Below, one piece after another: positions 11,212 to 21,971 of a stretch of 64,000 nt of DNA. The stretch spans positions 82,410 through 146,409 of the forward strand of contig BFEA01000378.1 in NCBI GenBank assembly GCA_003427395.1. The letters are read 5' to 3'. How positions within the stretch are numbered: the first letter of the stretch is position 1; every line of letters starts with the position of its first letter. A program made the position numbers and the translations under genes. This DNA is from Chara braunii. Taxonomy: Eukaryota; Streptophyta; Charophyceae; Charales; Characeae. The notes under the pieces are model-generated. The model did no database searches. It was given only the letters and a program-made list of their open reading frames with translations, and was not told the DNA's origin.

Positions 11212-11434
11212 GCCAGGCTGTTGGATGGAGCACATGATGATGGACAATGAGACAGGACTGGATCCCGCAGGCATCAGAGTGAGACCAGTCTCGGGTCTTG
11301 TGGCAGCAGACTACTTCATGCCCGGGTACTTTGTCTGGGCGCCGTTGATCGAGAGCCTCGCGCAAGTTGGTTATGATGAAAGGAGTCTTCATATGGCAGC
11401 GTACGACTGGCGGTTATCTTTCCAAAACACAGAG
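11212..11434 (+). CDS. PDAT: Internal exon of a phospholipid:diacylglycerol acyltransferase
   Basis: The translated exon (starting around PGCWMEHMMMDNETGLD and ending DWRLSFQNTE) is strongly similar to plant PDAT1. It includes the conserved strings DNETGLDPAGIRVR, VSGLVAADYF, PGYFVWAPLIE and AAYDWRLSFQNTE. PDAT belongs to the LCAT-like acyltransferases of the ER and moves an acyl chain from a phospholipid to diacylglycerol to make triacylglycerol. The CW near the exon start matches the second lid Cys of LCAT. The exon is preceded by a pyrimidine-rich tract and CAG acceptor and followed by a GAG/GTAGGT donor, so splice sites support a real exon. The catalytic Ser, Asp and His lie in other exons, which I do not find nearby. 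Either the gene has very long TE-filled introns, or this is a duplicated fragment. Confidence 0.85.
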
Positions 11435-12776
11435 GTAGGTGGGGTGGGTGCGTTCTATTGTTGTTTCTGACTTTCTTCTTTTTGTTGCAAATCCTTGGCT
11501 GCCTCTGCTTCCCTGGCAGCTCTGTCTCGTTCCCTGGCTTTTCTGGTCTTCTTTGGATGCTCTGTTTGTCCCCTTCTCTTTGAGAGTTTTGAGTCCTGTC
11601 AGGCAGATTCACGAATGTTAGGGGCGGCGGCCTCTGCCTCCTCCTGCTTTTTCAGGAAAAAAAAGAAAAAGAAATCCTGTTACAGGAGCAGCAATGCGAG
11701 TTGACTCTGCAGCACGGAGCTTGCAAAGAGGAGCCAGGTATGTAAGGTCTTCCACGATTCAGACCCCAAATTCCAGTTTCAGGGTCAGACGCTTGGGCCA
11801 AGAAAGGCCAAAACGGTCAGTTTCAGAAAAGTCACAGTCACATCTCAGGGGTAAAATCACGTCTCATAATGAAAAGTCATATTGGAAAGTCACATTCCAT
11901 GGGCAAAAGACACTTTACAGGCAGAGTTGTGTCCCAAAGGCGGGAGTCACAAACCACAGTCAAAAGCCACGTGCCACAATTGAAAAGTCGTGACTCAAAG
12001 GCCCAAGCAGCAGCACACCAATGAAAATTGGGGACAGGTACCAGGCCCTCACATTCGAAAGCAAACAGGCCGTGGGGATGTGGTACCGGAACCAAGTCAA
12101 GCCCCAAGAAGCAGAGGCTGGCACGAGTTGAAGTTCGGTCCAAGACAATATAAGGACTGGCCAGCCTCCTCATTCGGCAGATTGCTCATCGCATGAAGTG
12201 TGGAAGTGCTGGTGCACTTGTGCCCTATTGTGAGGAGCGGAGCGCTGAGCCAGGGAGCTGTGCTGTTGGAGAGAGAGTGAGGGAGAGCCATAGCTGCCCA
12301 GCGCTGGCAGAGGGAAGGCAGCCATAGCTGCGCCAGTGCTAGTTGTTAGTAGCAGACCTCAGAGGGGTTAGTAGAGTTAGCAGTGGGTGTATTCAAGTAG
12401 ACCGAGAGAAGACCGAGAGAGAAGAGAGAAGAGCAGTGGGTGTGAGAGTTGGTCCTGGAGTAGTAGAAGGTGTGAGTGCATGCAAGTAGGGAGAGAAGAC
12501 ACAGGAAGGTAGTAGAGAGAAGACCGAGAGAGAAGAGAGAAGAGCTTTGGGAGAGAGACTTACCTGAATGGAGATACTGGATACTTGGGTTTGCGCTGTT
12601 GAGTGCCTGTGACTGAAACTCTTAATTGTTGTATGATAATTTGTTGGAACTCTAAAGCTGCGCTTACCTGGTCTTCGTTTCTCTGGCCTCCCGTGTGAAC
12701 TTTGTGTGAACTCGTTCATGCATGGTGTGTGATTGTGTGCACTTGTTGGTGGTAAGACGAGAGGTTCATTGGAAAG
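11435..12776 (+). other. Probable intron and remnant LTR DNA
   Basis: No following PDAT exon is readable. The stretch from about 11.7 kb repeats short 'aaagtcac' strings. It contains a TATA-like atataagg near 12147 and purine-rich 'gaccgagagagaagagag' blocks near 12.4-12.55 kb that are partly duplicated. Together with the primer-binding site that follows, the right half looks like an LTR of an old retrotransposon. Confidence 0.4.
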
Positions 12777-12790
12777 TGGTATCGGAGCAG
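12777..12790 (+). promoter_or_regulatory. Retrotransposon primer-binding site (tRNA-iMet type)
   Basis: TGGTATCGGAGCAG matches the common plant retroelement primer site TGGTATCAGAGC with one A-to-G change. It marks the start of the internal region of an LTR element whose coding part is not visible downstream. The sequence is replaced by the RT/RING element about 330 bases later. Confidence 0.6.
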
Positions 12791-13120
12791 AACCTCGCCG
12801 CATCCACTGGATATTGCTGGCAATGATCAAGGCCGGCTAGAGAGAGAAGTCAGTGGGGAGAAGTCTGACGAAGGGGGGAGGGTAGGCTGAAGAAGTGGCT
12901 TGTTGAGTGGTGATTACGCACCTGCTGCTGCGTTGGAGCGTTGCAGCAATCGTGGAGCTTCATCGACGGAATGTTCGCTGAAGTCAAGTGCATCCCCCCT
13001 AAGCTTGTATGGCTTGCTGAGTTGTCTTGGTGATTGGTACTGCTGGGCTGGTCTAAGTAGTGGGACATATTCCATTTGCCTTGAGTCTAGCAACCGGTCC
13101 GCTCGTAAAAAAAAAAAAAA

Positions 13121-14620
13121 CAGTATATACATGTTGCCAAAGCAACATCTCATCCCCCCACACTACCACACAACAACCGCACTCCCTTCACTCAGTGCAC
13201 AGGGCTTTGAGACACCTTCAACAACACTTTGCTATTGTTCCTGTCGACAAGACCTCACATAACTTNGCAATCTGTTGTAAAAATTGGTACCTGTCTCATC
13301 TATCTGCTCATTTGGACAGCCCTACCTATGATGTGCCTCTTGAGTCTGTTGCAGATATTTTGGAACATCACGCGCTCTGGAATCATCGGTGGGGATATAC
13401 ACACAAAGACACGCTGCCATATCTGTACTATGCACTGAAAGTGCCCAAATCGCCCCATGGGCTTCGAAGTATTGTCGGTGTCACATAGCAGAATAATCTC
13501 TCCCTGCCGCAGCGATCTCGATCAACTGCGCCATCTGTTCATGCAGTCTACCATCGACCTCCCCACAAACCGTTGGCCAGTACCACTGTCGCTTCTGCCC
13601 GCCTCAGTGTTGGACTACAAGGAGTCGTTGAAACTCTCCGTGAGAAGGATAATGTGTTGTATCAGCAAAGCGGTGTGAGACGGTGCTGGATCGTGCAAAG
13701 CGCTGAGGAGGTGATGCTTGATCTCAAACGTAATTCCTCCTCTTCGTGACCATGCTCCTCGCACTGTTGATTTCACAACTATGTATACCAATCTTCCTCA
13801 TGACCGTATTTGTCATAATGTATCAGAAGCGGTTGAGGAAGCCTTCACATATGCCTTACAACAGCACACACAGGGGCACACACATCCTCCTACCCTTAAC
13901 ATGATTGTTACAGGGCCCCACCAAGGGGAGTGGACGGTTGATACCAGACCAAACACCTTGAACGTTTCCCAAATTCTTGAACATCTCCATTTCATTGTCA
14001 CAAACACGTATCTTTATGCAGCGGACGACACCTTGCGACATCCGCTGATTGGCATCCCGATGGGGACTAATTCTGGTCCGGAGATAGCTAATTTGACGTT
14101 GTATTGGGATGAGGCTCGAGTTGTTGATGACCTCCAGCGGCGTGATCTTTGCGCAGCTCAACGGTATGCGTTCACATCCCGCTTGATCGATGATGTTCTC
14201 TCATGGGGATATCTGGCACCACCGTCAGAGCACTATGGCCTCGAATGGAAGGAGACCACAACGCCTGATGGCTCTTGCACATCCAAGTCCGCCCTGACGG
14301 TTCCCTGCGTATGAGTGTCTTTGACAAAGCAGCTGAATGGAATTTCCCTGTTATTCGTTATCCTATTGCTATGTCTAACATCCCTGCACACCAGCCGGCG
14401 GGAGTGTTTACAGGCCAGCTCACTAGGTTTGAGTATGTTTGCAACGACTGGTATGATTTCAAAACTGCAGCAGCGATGCTCACACGGGCACTCTCCAACA
14501 ACGCTTGCGAAAGGATGAACTTCCTATATTCGTAAACGTCAACACAGGTACCCTGCGCACGTAACCCGCCTCTCCAGCTGGTTCCGCGACATGCTTCGAT
14601 GGTCTATTCATCATCCGCTT
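13121..14620 (+). pseudogene. Penelope-like reverse transcriptase (broken)
   Basis: Three overlapping phases together give a non-LTR RT. The N-terminal part has FAIVPVDKTSHN and LPYLYYALKVPKSPHGLRSI. The palm has motif A DFTTMYTNLPHD (catalytic Asp near 13769), motif B GIPMGTNSGPEIANL (near 14051) and motif C RLIDDVLSW (Asp-Asp at 14189-14194). A C-terminal part follows with FPVIRYPIAMSNIP, then RYPAHVTRLSSWFRDML. The order and wording (D-x3-YT-x-LP, MGT-N, R-x-IDD) match the Penelope-like RT group rather than gypsy or copia. Frameshifts near 13480-13720, 14290 and 14530 and an ambiguous base at 13266 break it. I assign the family by motif memory only, so Penelope-like is likely but not certain. 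Confidence 0.65.
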
Positions 14621-15151
14621 TCTCGGGTATCTACACACTCTCCTCGGACTGCGCCTGTCGCAGCCCCTTCTTCATTATCGGCGCTTGTCACACCTATCAC
14701 AGCCTCTTTTTCATCACTTGTGTTTGCCGCACTTGCGCCCTCATCAGTCTTAGTAACCCCTTCCATGTCGTTTGTGACCCTGGCTGCCCCTTTTCGGTTC
14801 GCAGCCTCTTCCTCATCGGCCTTGGTTGCTTCTACGATTGATTCCGCGCGAGCAACTCGATCCGCAGCTACTGTGTCACCCTTGGTCTCGGTGTGTTCCT
14901 CCATGGCATCCGTGGCCAACGCAGTTGTTGTGTCGCCCTTGGTCTCGGTGTGTTCCTCCATGGCATTCGTGACCACCGCAGCTGTTGTATCGCCCGTGGT
15001 CTCGGTGCGTTCCTCCATCGCATCCGTGGCCATGCCTGCATTACCATCTGCAAAGTCCCCTCTTTGGGTCCCACCTACGACTGCCCCCCCTGTCTCTGCT
15101 TCAGCCACTTCACCACCCCTGATTTCATCCCCCCCGTCTTCACCGTCTTGA
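14591..15151 (+). CDS. Ser/Val/Pro-rich linker region of the RT/RING element
   Basis: An open frame continuing from the last RT segment encodes low-complexity sequence rich in Ser, Val, Ala and Pro, with no recognised domain. It contains three copies of a 19-residue repeat. Because the repeat length is a multiple of three, the frame has been preserved through expansion, which favours a translated linker over random DNA. It lies between RT and the RING-like segment of the same strand. Its role is unknown. Confidence 0.4.
   Translation: MLRWSIHHPLSRVSTHSPRTAPVAAPSSLSALVTPITASFSSLVFAALAPSSVLVTPSMSFVTLAAPFRFAASSSSALVASTIDSARATRSAATVSPLVSVCSSMASVANAVVVSPLVSVCSSMAFVTTAAVVSPVVSVRSSIASVAMPALPSAKSPLWVPPTTAPPVSASATSPPLISSPPSSPS
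14875..15048 (+). repeat. 57-bp in-frame minisatellite (3 copies)
   Basis: The unit containing 'ttggtctcggtgtgttcctc' recurs at 14882, 14939 and 14996, an exact 57-base period. It translates as a 19-residue repeat of the type VSPLVSVCSSMASVANAVV. The copies differ by a few substitutions. Confidence 0.85.
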
Positions 15152-15157
15152 TTTCCC

Positions 15158-16035
15158 GTGGTTTTATCGCCGTCTGTTACCCACATTCTGACTACTCTAC
15201 AACCACTGTGTTCACCACTCCTACCTCCTCTGGTTTTGTCTCCATCAGTTACCCCTCTTCCTAATCCACAAACCACTTCGTCCACACAGACTCCGTCATC
15301 ATGTTTTGCCCCTGCAGAAAGCCTACTTCGTCGTCCTAGACGCCGACTTCGACCTACTTCNCAACCTCANCTTACTCCCCTTTCCTCCATCTCTGTTCTT
15401 GGACGAAGAAGAACCCGTTCATTCTCCCCACCACGGCCCTCCCCAACATCCCGTCCCCGTCTTTTGCCGCCCCAAGCATCCTTACCACGCCTGCAACGAT
15501 CTTCGATTGCAGACCTTTCTGCAACGCGGCAAACACAAAACAGGAGGGATGATGGCGAGGGACCATCCGAGGATGAACTTGGCAAGGGGACTGTAGGAGA
15601 TTCTATAGAAAATCCACCTGACGGCCTCCACCGAATATGAATGGCCTCGCTGCTACTAACATATGCCTACAAGCCTATCGTCGGGAACCATATACTCACT
15701 TTGATTTCTGGGGCATTGCTTCCGATCTTGATTCTCACGAACGTGAGTTATATGGTGATAACCCGACTCTGCATCCCCCACATGATAGTAATTACACTCG
15801 ACATGGGGGATTCAATGTTTCTGTTTTGGAGACTGCTTTGATAAGGCGTCGGCTTGATATGCAGCGTGCTCCTTCGGGTGGCGACCCGGACCACTGTTCG
15901 CACGTTTGTGCCTATTCTACATGTCTTGGCCACTACACCGCTCCTGTCCGTGGCTCTGGTTCTTGGGAATTATGGAATGGCGGTGCTATGGTGCAAACTA
16001 TTATTGCCATCTGTGATCTCGTGCGTAATTACTAA
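15158..16035 (+). CDS. Uncharacterised frames between RT and RING segment
   Basis: Two consecutive open frames (15158-15640, basic and Pro/Arg/Ser-rich, and 15637-16035) overlap by four bases. The second begins MNGLAATNICLQAY and contains several Cys and His (HCSHVCAYSTCLGHY), but no domain I recognise. Two ambiguous bases at 15361 and 15370 lie in the first. Given the position, they are probably further parts of the RT/RING element's polyprotein. Alternatively they could be a separate small ORF. Confidence 0.35.
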
Positions 16036-16059
16036 TTACCATAACCTACAATTGTTCCA

Positions 16060-16330
16060 GGTCATTGACCTTATGAGTACCTCGTGTACTTCCATACTCG
16101 CCTCTATGCCTATCTCCGTGCCTGCCTCCGTACCTGTCTTTGTGCCTTTTTTTGTGTCTGTCTCTTTCCAGATTTCTGACTCTATGGGTACCACATGTAC
16201 TTTCTTCCCCGCCTCTGCACCTGTCTCTGTGCCTGCCTCCACAACTGTCTCCATGCCCGTTTCTGTGTCTGTCTCCGTGCCTACCTCCATGTCTGTCACT
16301 AAGCTTGCTTTAGTCTTTATTGCCCCACAT
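16060..16330 (+). repeat. Degenerate 12-bp repeat array (tctctgtgcctg type)
   Basis: A run of units such as 'cctctgcacctgtctctgtg' translates as alternating Ser-Val-Pro dipeptide-like sequence. The same array, with the same flanks, opens the second copy at about 32787. Confidence 0.7.
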
Positions 16331-16429
16331 GCTGCACAAACATCTTGTGACCTCCTTTGTGAGATCACTGACACATTACACTTGATTGTGGAAAGCATCG
16401 ACTTTGTCGACATCACTACAACCGTATAA

Positions 16430-16744
16430 TTCTTTGGGCCCGTTGTCGGCAGGGATGCCACCTGTATCCGGATTGTGAACATCCTATACATCCAGATGCA
16501 GTATGTCCCATCTGTGCCTGCAGGCGCTATAACAAATGTGCAGCCCACAATCGTCATGGCTTGCAACTGGAATGCCCTCTGTCGTGCATGCTTCAGAGGT
16601 ATGGTTAATGCTAGCCGCCCTGGCTCCTGCTGTGACGCAGTTGCTTACCTGAATGGTTTTCGACCTGTAGATCAGTATGAGGGCTGCTACCATCGCCCGC
16701 ATCCTTATGANAGTTGTCCTATCTGTCGTGAGGGTGTTACATAG
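16430..16744 (+). pseudogene. RING-type zinc finger, copy 1 (broken)
   Basis: The segment carries CRQGCHLYPDCEHPIHPDAV and CPIC (first metal pair), then, after a ~20-base deletion and frameshift compared with copy 2, ACNWNALCRACF, and ends SCPICREG (last metal pair, intact). The RING pattern C-x2-C...C-x2-H-x2-C-x2-C...C-x2-C is therefore recognisable, but here the metal-binding His is replaced by Asn (CNWN). RING domains usually act as ubiquitin ligases or structural zinc modules. Which applies here cannot be told. It lies downstream of the Penelope-like RT on the same strand. Confidence 0.55.
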
Positions 16745-17265
16745 ATGTACCTTGCACCCTTACAAAAATGTGCAGGTGCACTGAAAAGAGTGTACAAGAA
16801 TGTGCAAAGGTGGGGAACCCTTCATTAAAACCGCAAAACTGTGAAGAATGCAGTAAAAGAACATTTTACTTCGTTTTTACCCTGCACCCTAACACCCTCA
16901 AAAGAAAAGTCCGAAGGGTGAAAATGAGGATGAAGAATGAAGAAGGAAGTGCAGGTGCGCTGAATAGCGAACGTGGTAGACTCTTCACCAAAACTGCAAA
17001 TCTGTGAAAGAAAGAAGAATGCTGTAAAAGAAAGAAGATGTTTGTGTCAACATTTTTTATTTTTTCTCCCTCTGCCTATTTCTTTTCCCTTCTGCTCCTC
17101 TCTTGCTTGTGTTTAACACCTCTTCCTTCAGTCTGCCTCTTTCCCATATCGTGCAAGTGGGCTGTTATGGCATACGGGGATGAGGGCAGCTCGCGCTCAA
17201 CTTCATCAACGTGGTGAGCCTTGTACGTTAGAGGCACAGTGTAGGAGGCGTTAAGAAGATTGAGA
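16745..17265 (+). other. 3' tail of RT/RING element, copy 1 (left part)
   Basis: Non-coding sequence after the RING stop codon, matching 33419-33958 nearly base for base ('accttgcaccct.acaaaaatgtgcaggtg', 'aaccctaacaccctcaaaagaaaagt' and so on). It is cut at gagaaact by the E2 retrotransposon and resumes at 32372. Confidence 0.8.
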
Positions 17266-17269
17266 AACT
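17266..17269 (+). repeat. Target-site duplication of E2 (left)
   Basis: AACT directly before the 5' LTR is repeated directly after the 3' LTR (32372-32375). The uninterrupted tandem copy reads gagaaactgaatg at 33957-33969, which confirms the pre-insertion sequence. Confidence 0.9.
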
Positions 17270-18566
17270 TGTGATGACCCGTCCTAACATGGACTGAAAC
17301 ACACGACTGATTTCTGAGTTTTGCCCATAGACTGGATGCCTTGCTGAGTTTCCCGTCTGCTACTAAGTCTGTGTGTGCACGCTTGCTGGACTGCATGTGA
17401 GTGCTGGGTGGCTTGAGTGTGTGTGTGGCCGTGCCTGTCTGAGTGCTGGTTGGCTTGAGTGTGTGTGTGGTCGTGCCTGTCTAAGTGCTGGTTGGCTTGA
17501 GTGTGTGTGTGGCCCGCAAGGGCACTTGCTCGTTCATGGGGCCCTCTTACCTGTGGCCGTGACATTGAGGGATTGCAGCAGGAAAAACACTCAAGTAGCG
17601 GGTAGGCCGGTACCGCACCCTGAAGGGGTAGATGTGTGGGTACTGGAGGCCGAGCAGAAGAAGGCAAAAGTGGCATTTTTAGAGGCCCAGTAGTTGTAGG
17701 ATAGGTCTAGGCGGATACCAGTCCAACCAGTTTGGGTCTGTACGGGCAATATCAGAGTCCGCAATGATGTTTCCCTCCGAAAGGGAGGAGGTACCGGTTG
17801 CTTGGAAGGCCGAGCGGCCTGGAAGTCACCGCCCGAAGAGGCAAGCAGGCCGCTATATCTCCCAGCCCGGCGAAGAGCCCGGCCTCTTTCTCAGTGTGCA
17901 AGTTTGGTGACACACTGGTTGGAGCACCGGTTGGAGCAGCGCTATCCAAGAGCAGCGCTGCTGGGGAAGGAGAAGGACACAGAGGAGGAAGAAGGACAAG
18001 AAGGGGGAGGAGCGCCAGGGGTACTTACCTGGCTATGGTGGCAGCCATCTTCATCACCTTGGTGGGCGCTGCAGCAGGGAATCCCCAACTGGGGAGAGCT
18101 ACACCAAGAAGCTTCGAGGCAGGGTCTGGCATGGCGGCCTGAGCTAGAGCAGCCATAGCTGCTTTGGGTTGTCCGTTGGGCATCTGGGCAAGGTCTAGTA
18201 GTCCGCCATGGCCCTGGCCTATGAGAGTGAAGAGTGGGAGAAGCGGCCATGGCTATGGCGGACCTCAAGTGATACTTGCAGTAGAAGAGGAACTCAGACA
18301 TTGATTCTGGATCAGCCATTCAACATTGTATTATTATTTCTTGTATGAATAAGGGAAGGGGGAGATAAGGAGGAGGAGATTGTTGGGTGAAGAAAAGAGC
18401 CTTGTCATTCGTCTGTGCTGGTGTTCATCATCTTCTTCTTCTTTCTTACTTCTTCTACATCTTCTAATCCTCTCTGTCCTCTGAAGTTCATTCATTTCTT
18501 TCTGCAATTGGACGGCATTGTACTATCTTATGGATGTGTATCTCGAAATTGGTCAAGATCATAACA
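17270..18566 (+). mobile_element. E2 5' LTR
   Basis: The LTR begins TGTGATGACCCGTCC and ends ATCATAACA, i.e. TG...CA. It matches 31061-32371 over its whole length with scattered substitutions and small indels. It contains a tandem 'gagtgctggttggcttgagtgtgtgtgtgg' array near 17400-17515 that varies in copy number between the two LTRs. LTRs carry the element's promoter and polyadenylation signals. No unambiguous TATA box stands out (gctatatct near 17850 is a weak candidate). Confidence 0.92.
17397..17515 (+). repeat. ~40-bp tandem repeat in E2 LTR
   Basis: 'ctgagtgctggttggcttga' followed by gtgtgtgtgg and a 'cgtgcctgt' linker is repeated about three times. The 3' LTR has a similar array at about 31185-31310. 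Confidence 0.8.
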
Positions 18567-18581
18567 TTGGTATCGGAGCGG
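18567..18581 (+). promoter_or_regulatory. E2 primer-binding site (tRNA-iMet type)
   Basis: TTGGTATCGGAGCGG follows the 5' LTR directly. It is the standard plant initiator-Met tRNA primer site (TGGTATCAGAGC) with one internal A-to-G change that still allows G:U pairing with the primer. Confidence 0.85.
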
Positions 18582-19916
18582 ATTCTACTTGCTGGTGAGA
18601 GTTGACTTTGTTGCCTTAACCCTAACCTAAGTGGTTGAGGGCAACACTTAGGGTTAGGGTTGGTTGGTTGAGGGAAGTGGGGCAGTGTGGCTAAGGGAAG
18701 CTGGCCCCACTTGGTTAGGTCATGTGGGGTCAACATTGAACCTAACCAGGTTGCTTGAGAGTGAGACTAGGGTAGCAAGACATTTCGAGGCGACTTCATG
18801 CGGCAATTTGAGAGAGGCGACAGTGAGAGGCACGCGCACGTGGAATCTGATTCAAGGGAGACACTTAGCAACTTAAAGGCTGCCCTTACGCAGGCGAGCT
18901 TTAGGGTCAGCGACCACTCAACATCTACGCACTGCAAGTTGCTACTTTGTTCTTTAGCGTCGACGGGGGATCCGACATTGCACTTGGGTGTTGGAGTCAG
19001 ACCCTCCTAGGGGATAGGACACTAGTGTAGGGGTAGCGTTAGAGGGGTCATGAGGATCAAATGAGAGGGGGGTGAGTTCTATTCATCTCGAAGCTCAAGG
19101 CCACTCAGGTAAGTGTCGTGCACCTACGGGATGCCCATGAATGTATGCATGGTATGGTTTGTCCTGCTGGGGTTACTCTAGGTTTCTTTTCCTACTCCTC
19201 TGTGGTCTTGATTGTGTGATTGAATGTGTGTGATCTACCTACTCACCTGATGGATGGAAAATGGAGTATCTTGATCCGAATGCGGAGTCTTTCTATAGTG
19301 CTTTGTCTTTTCATCTCTGAACGGTTGTAGTCTGTAGGTTCTGTCGGAAGTTGATATTTCGTTTTTCAGTACGGTAGTAATTGAATTCAGTCCATGTGGG
19401 ACTCCTCTTGGTTGGGACCTGGTTGCGGCCTACGTGGGACCTCTGGGACCCAGTGGACCGGGCCCAAACAAGAAGAGCCGTTTGGACCCAAATCAGTTTG
19501 GCATTAGTCCATTGTTTTCCTGACTGAGATCCGGAGTTTTACTCTTGTTGGTTAGGACACCCACTGCCAATGGGATCTCGGCTGAGACGTTTCGCATGCT
19601 TTTGGTTGCACCGTCCGTGGCTTGACTTGCACCTTGTACACCACTCAATTCTCCATTGTTGCATTTAGTCACTCGTTGTCTGATTTGTTGCACGGTCACG
19701 GAGCTGGTCAGACTGGACTTAGAGGACCTCGTATGCAGTCTGATCAGACTCGGTCGCTGGATCAGACCTCTCATGTGAAATTGTTTGTTGTTCTTTGGTT
19801 TGCTGCTCTCTAAGTTGGCCTTCGGTCGCCTGTTGCTGAGCCCAATGCCGCTCCGACTAGGATTTGTACCTTCTCTCCTTTGAGCTTTTTAGTCTATTTC
19901 TCTAAGTTCATTTCCG
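18582..19916 (+). other. E2 leader, no gene seen
   Basis: About 1.3 kb between the primer site and gag. It includes short Myb-like 'cctaacc' and 'ttagggttaggg' strings near 18620-18660 but no recognisable coding sequence. Confidence 0.6.
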
Positions 19917-21390
19917 ATGCCCGTGGAGACTCGCAACCAGAAAGGAGAGAGAGAGAGGAGGGAGAGAGAAAAGGAAGAGAGGGAAAGTGACCGTCTGGGG
20001 TGGGCAAGGACTGGGAAACGGAGTGTTCGTCCAAGCGAAAAGGGGAGTGTACCTCTTGAGAGTCTGATTGATTTTTTTGCTGATTGGCGTCTCTCTGATC
20101 CACCTGCCGACGACAACGGTCTGAAAATGGCCCAGCCACGGCTAACCTCAGTTCAGTGGAAAACCCTGTTAGATGCAGCCAGCGATGCGGAGAAACCGTA
20201 TTTGCAAGCACTCCTAGATAGTGCCATCAAAAGGGAACAAGAGACAGAGAAGGAGAGGAAGGAATTGCTGCTGAAAAGTCAGGAGGCCATCTTGGAAACT
20301 GTCCCCTCGCTGACCAAAGAGCAGTGTGGGAACAACTGCAGTCCATACTTACTGCTGTCGTCCAAGTCCGAAGCCTTGAAGATCATACTACTCAAATTAT
20401 CGAAGTTTTCGCAAAATTGCAGAAACTTCAGGAGGATATGACTGAGATGACCGGCAAGTACCGTGACATGACGATAGAGGTTGCTGTGCTGCGACCAGCC
20501 CAAGCAGCCAATCCTCTTCCTCTACCCCCTAGTTCCGGAGCTGCAATTGAAACTAAGTCTGCCCCTCTTACCGTATCTTCTTCTACTTCTTCCTTGAGTG
20601 TGATGGCAAACCCATTAGGACCTGCAACAAGTGCAGATTCAGCTTTTGCCGTAACAAGCAACAAGGCAGGAAATTCTGCAACTGCTGCAGCCCCAAAATT
20701 TGAACCAGCAGGTGCTGGTCCCAGCCACGCCGGTCCCTATGTGGATCGAAAGGCGGTGCAAATACCGTCTACGTATGACGGCAAAGAAGACGTTGAATCC
20801 TGGATCAGCTCCATGAGGGCATACTTTGAGGTTCTGGGGACTCGAACTGAGACGCAGTCTGTGATCATGGGAATGAATGTCGAGCCTGTTGTACGGGGCT
20901 TCCTAGAGGTCCAAGCTACGCGAGCTGGGGTTCCTAACATAGTATTGACAAGGTGGCTTAAGGCCACCCCGGTTGCCTCCGTCGAGGATCACGGAGCCAG
21001 CTTGATAAAATTAAACGCAGCAAGTGGACGGGCTCCATGAAAAGCCTGCAGACCTACCTCAGCAAGATGTTTGCTACACCGGGGTTAGAACTGACTGACC
21101 AATCTTGCTTGGATGTGGTCAAAGGCGCGGTTCCCACCAGTTTCACTAATCGCCTTGGCAGGGACTTCATTGGGTACACTGACTGGTTCACTCTTATGAA
21201 GTACATAGTCAGTCTTGAGGCTATAGACCTCGTTTCCACAACAGGCAGCAAAAAGCTCATGGGCGGCAGGCGGTTCAAAGGCAGCAGCCGTTTTGTTGTG
21301 CATGACCTGCTGGAGGTTGAAGAAGAGGCCGATGCAGATGACCCAACTCTTGTTGACGACCAAGAAGAGGACAATGATATAGCCTGTTAG
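19917..21390 (+). pseudogene. gag: E2 gag (Ty3/gypsy)
   Basis: Gag is spread over three phases. A highly charged Glu/Arg-rich coiled-coil N-terminus (19917-20320) is followed after a frameshift by a Ser/Ala/Pro-rich linker. Then comes a capsid-type segment (VQIPSTYDGKEDVESWISSM and MRAYFEVLG), and after another break near 21030, LTDQSCLDVVKGAVPTSF and YTDWFTLMKYIVSLEAIDL. This layout (coiled coil, linker, 'Y.G......W...M..Y') is usual for plant gypsy Gag. The ATG at 19917 is the first in the open frame and sits 1.3 kb after the primer site. Confidence 0.75.
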
Positions 21391-21971
21391 TCAGCCCTGT
21401 TAGTCATCCCATGAGTCTGACACAAACCAAGAAGAAGAAAATTTCACTGCCTTTAAAAAAACTGCCAATACAAAGGGACCGAATCGAAATGCAAGGAAGA
21501 ACTACGTCCAACTTCTAAAGGGAGTCAAGATCCCAGCAAAACCGGAGGATGCGGCCACTAAACCATGGGTCGATCCTCGGATCACTGAGAATGATTGGCG
21601 GGGTAGACTCAAGAAGGGGGTATGCCTGCATTGCCAGAAACCGAACGATAAGGTACAAGATTGCTATTGGCTGTAGGGAAACCAGAACCGGGCGTAGAGT
21701 CGACTTCAGCATCCTCTACAACAAAAAAGACTGAATCTGATGCAAATCAGCAGTCCTCCCTTGAAGCCCAATCATCTGCTGAAGCCAAGGCTGAAGTGTG
21801 TAATGTTTTGTATGTCGAGCCTTGGGAGGAGTGGGGGACTGTCGATTTCCACTACCACTTGGATCATTGGGCTGAGATGAAACAGCAGCGTGCCCAAGGG
21901 AGAGTGAAGTTGATCTTCTTCAAACTTCTCATAAACCACCGCTATCTTCGTGTCTTGATTGACTGTGGCGC
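21391..21971 (+). pseudogene. E2 zinc knuckle and first half of protease
   Basis: KKGVCLHCQKPND and DKVQDCYW near 21600-21660 are a decayed CCHC knuckle. The protease frame then runs to LRVLIDCGA (ending at 21971), where the codon for the next residue is cut by the inserted solo LTR. The sequence resumes at 27794 as TANFVSPHRIRKVGLGM, so the retropepsin active-site motif (here D-C-G) is split in two by 5.8 kb. Confidence 0.75.

Noticed and set aside
14611-15285. Minus-strand 224-residue Gly/Thr/Glu-rich frame
   Set aside because: It is antisense to the linker of the RT/RING element and mirrors its 57-bp repeat. The plus frame is continuous with RT and is preferred.
17798-18158. Several 110-120-residue frames within the E2 LTRs
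   Set aside because: They lie wholly inside LTRs, are GC-rich, and differ by frameshifts between the two LTRs.
18640-18662. Telomere-like ttagggttaggg string
   Set aside because: Only two units, inside the E2 leader. The plant-type repeat would be TTTAGGG in long arrays.
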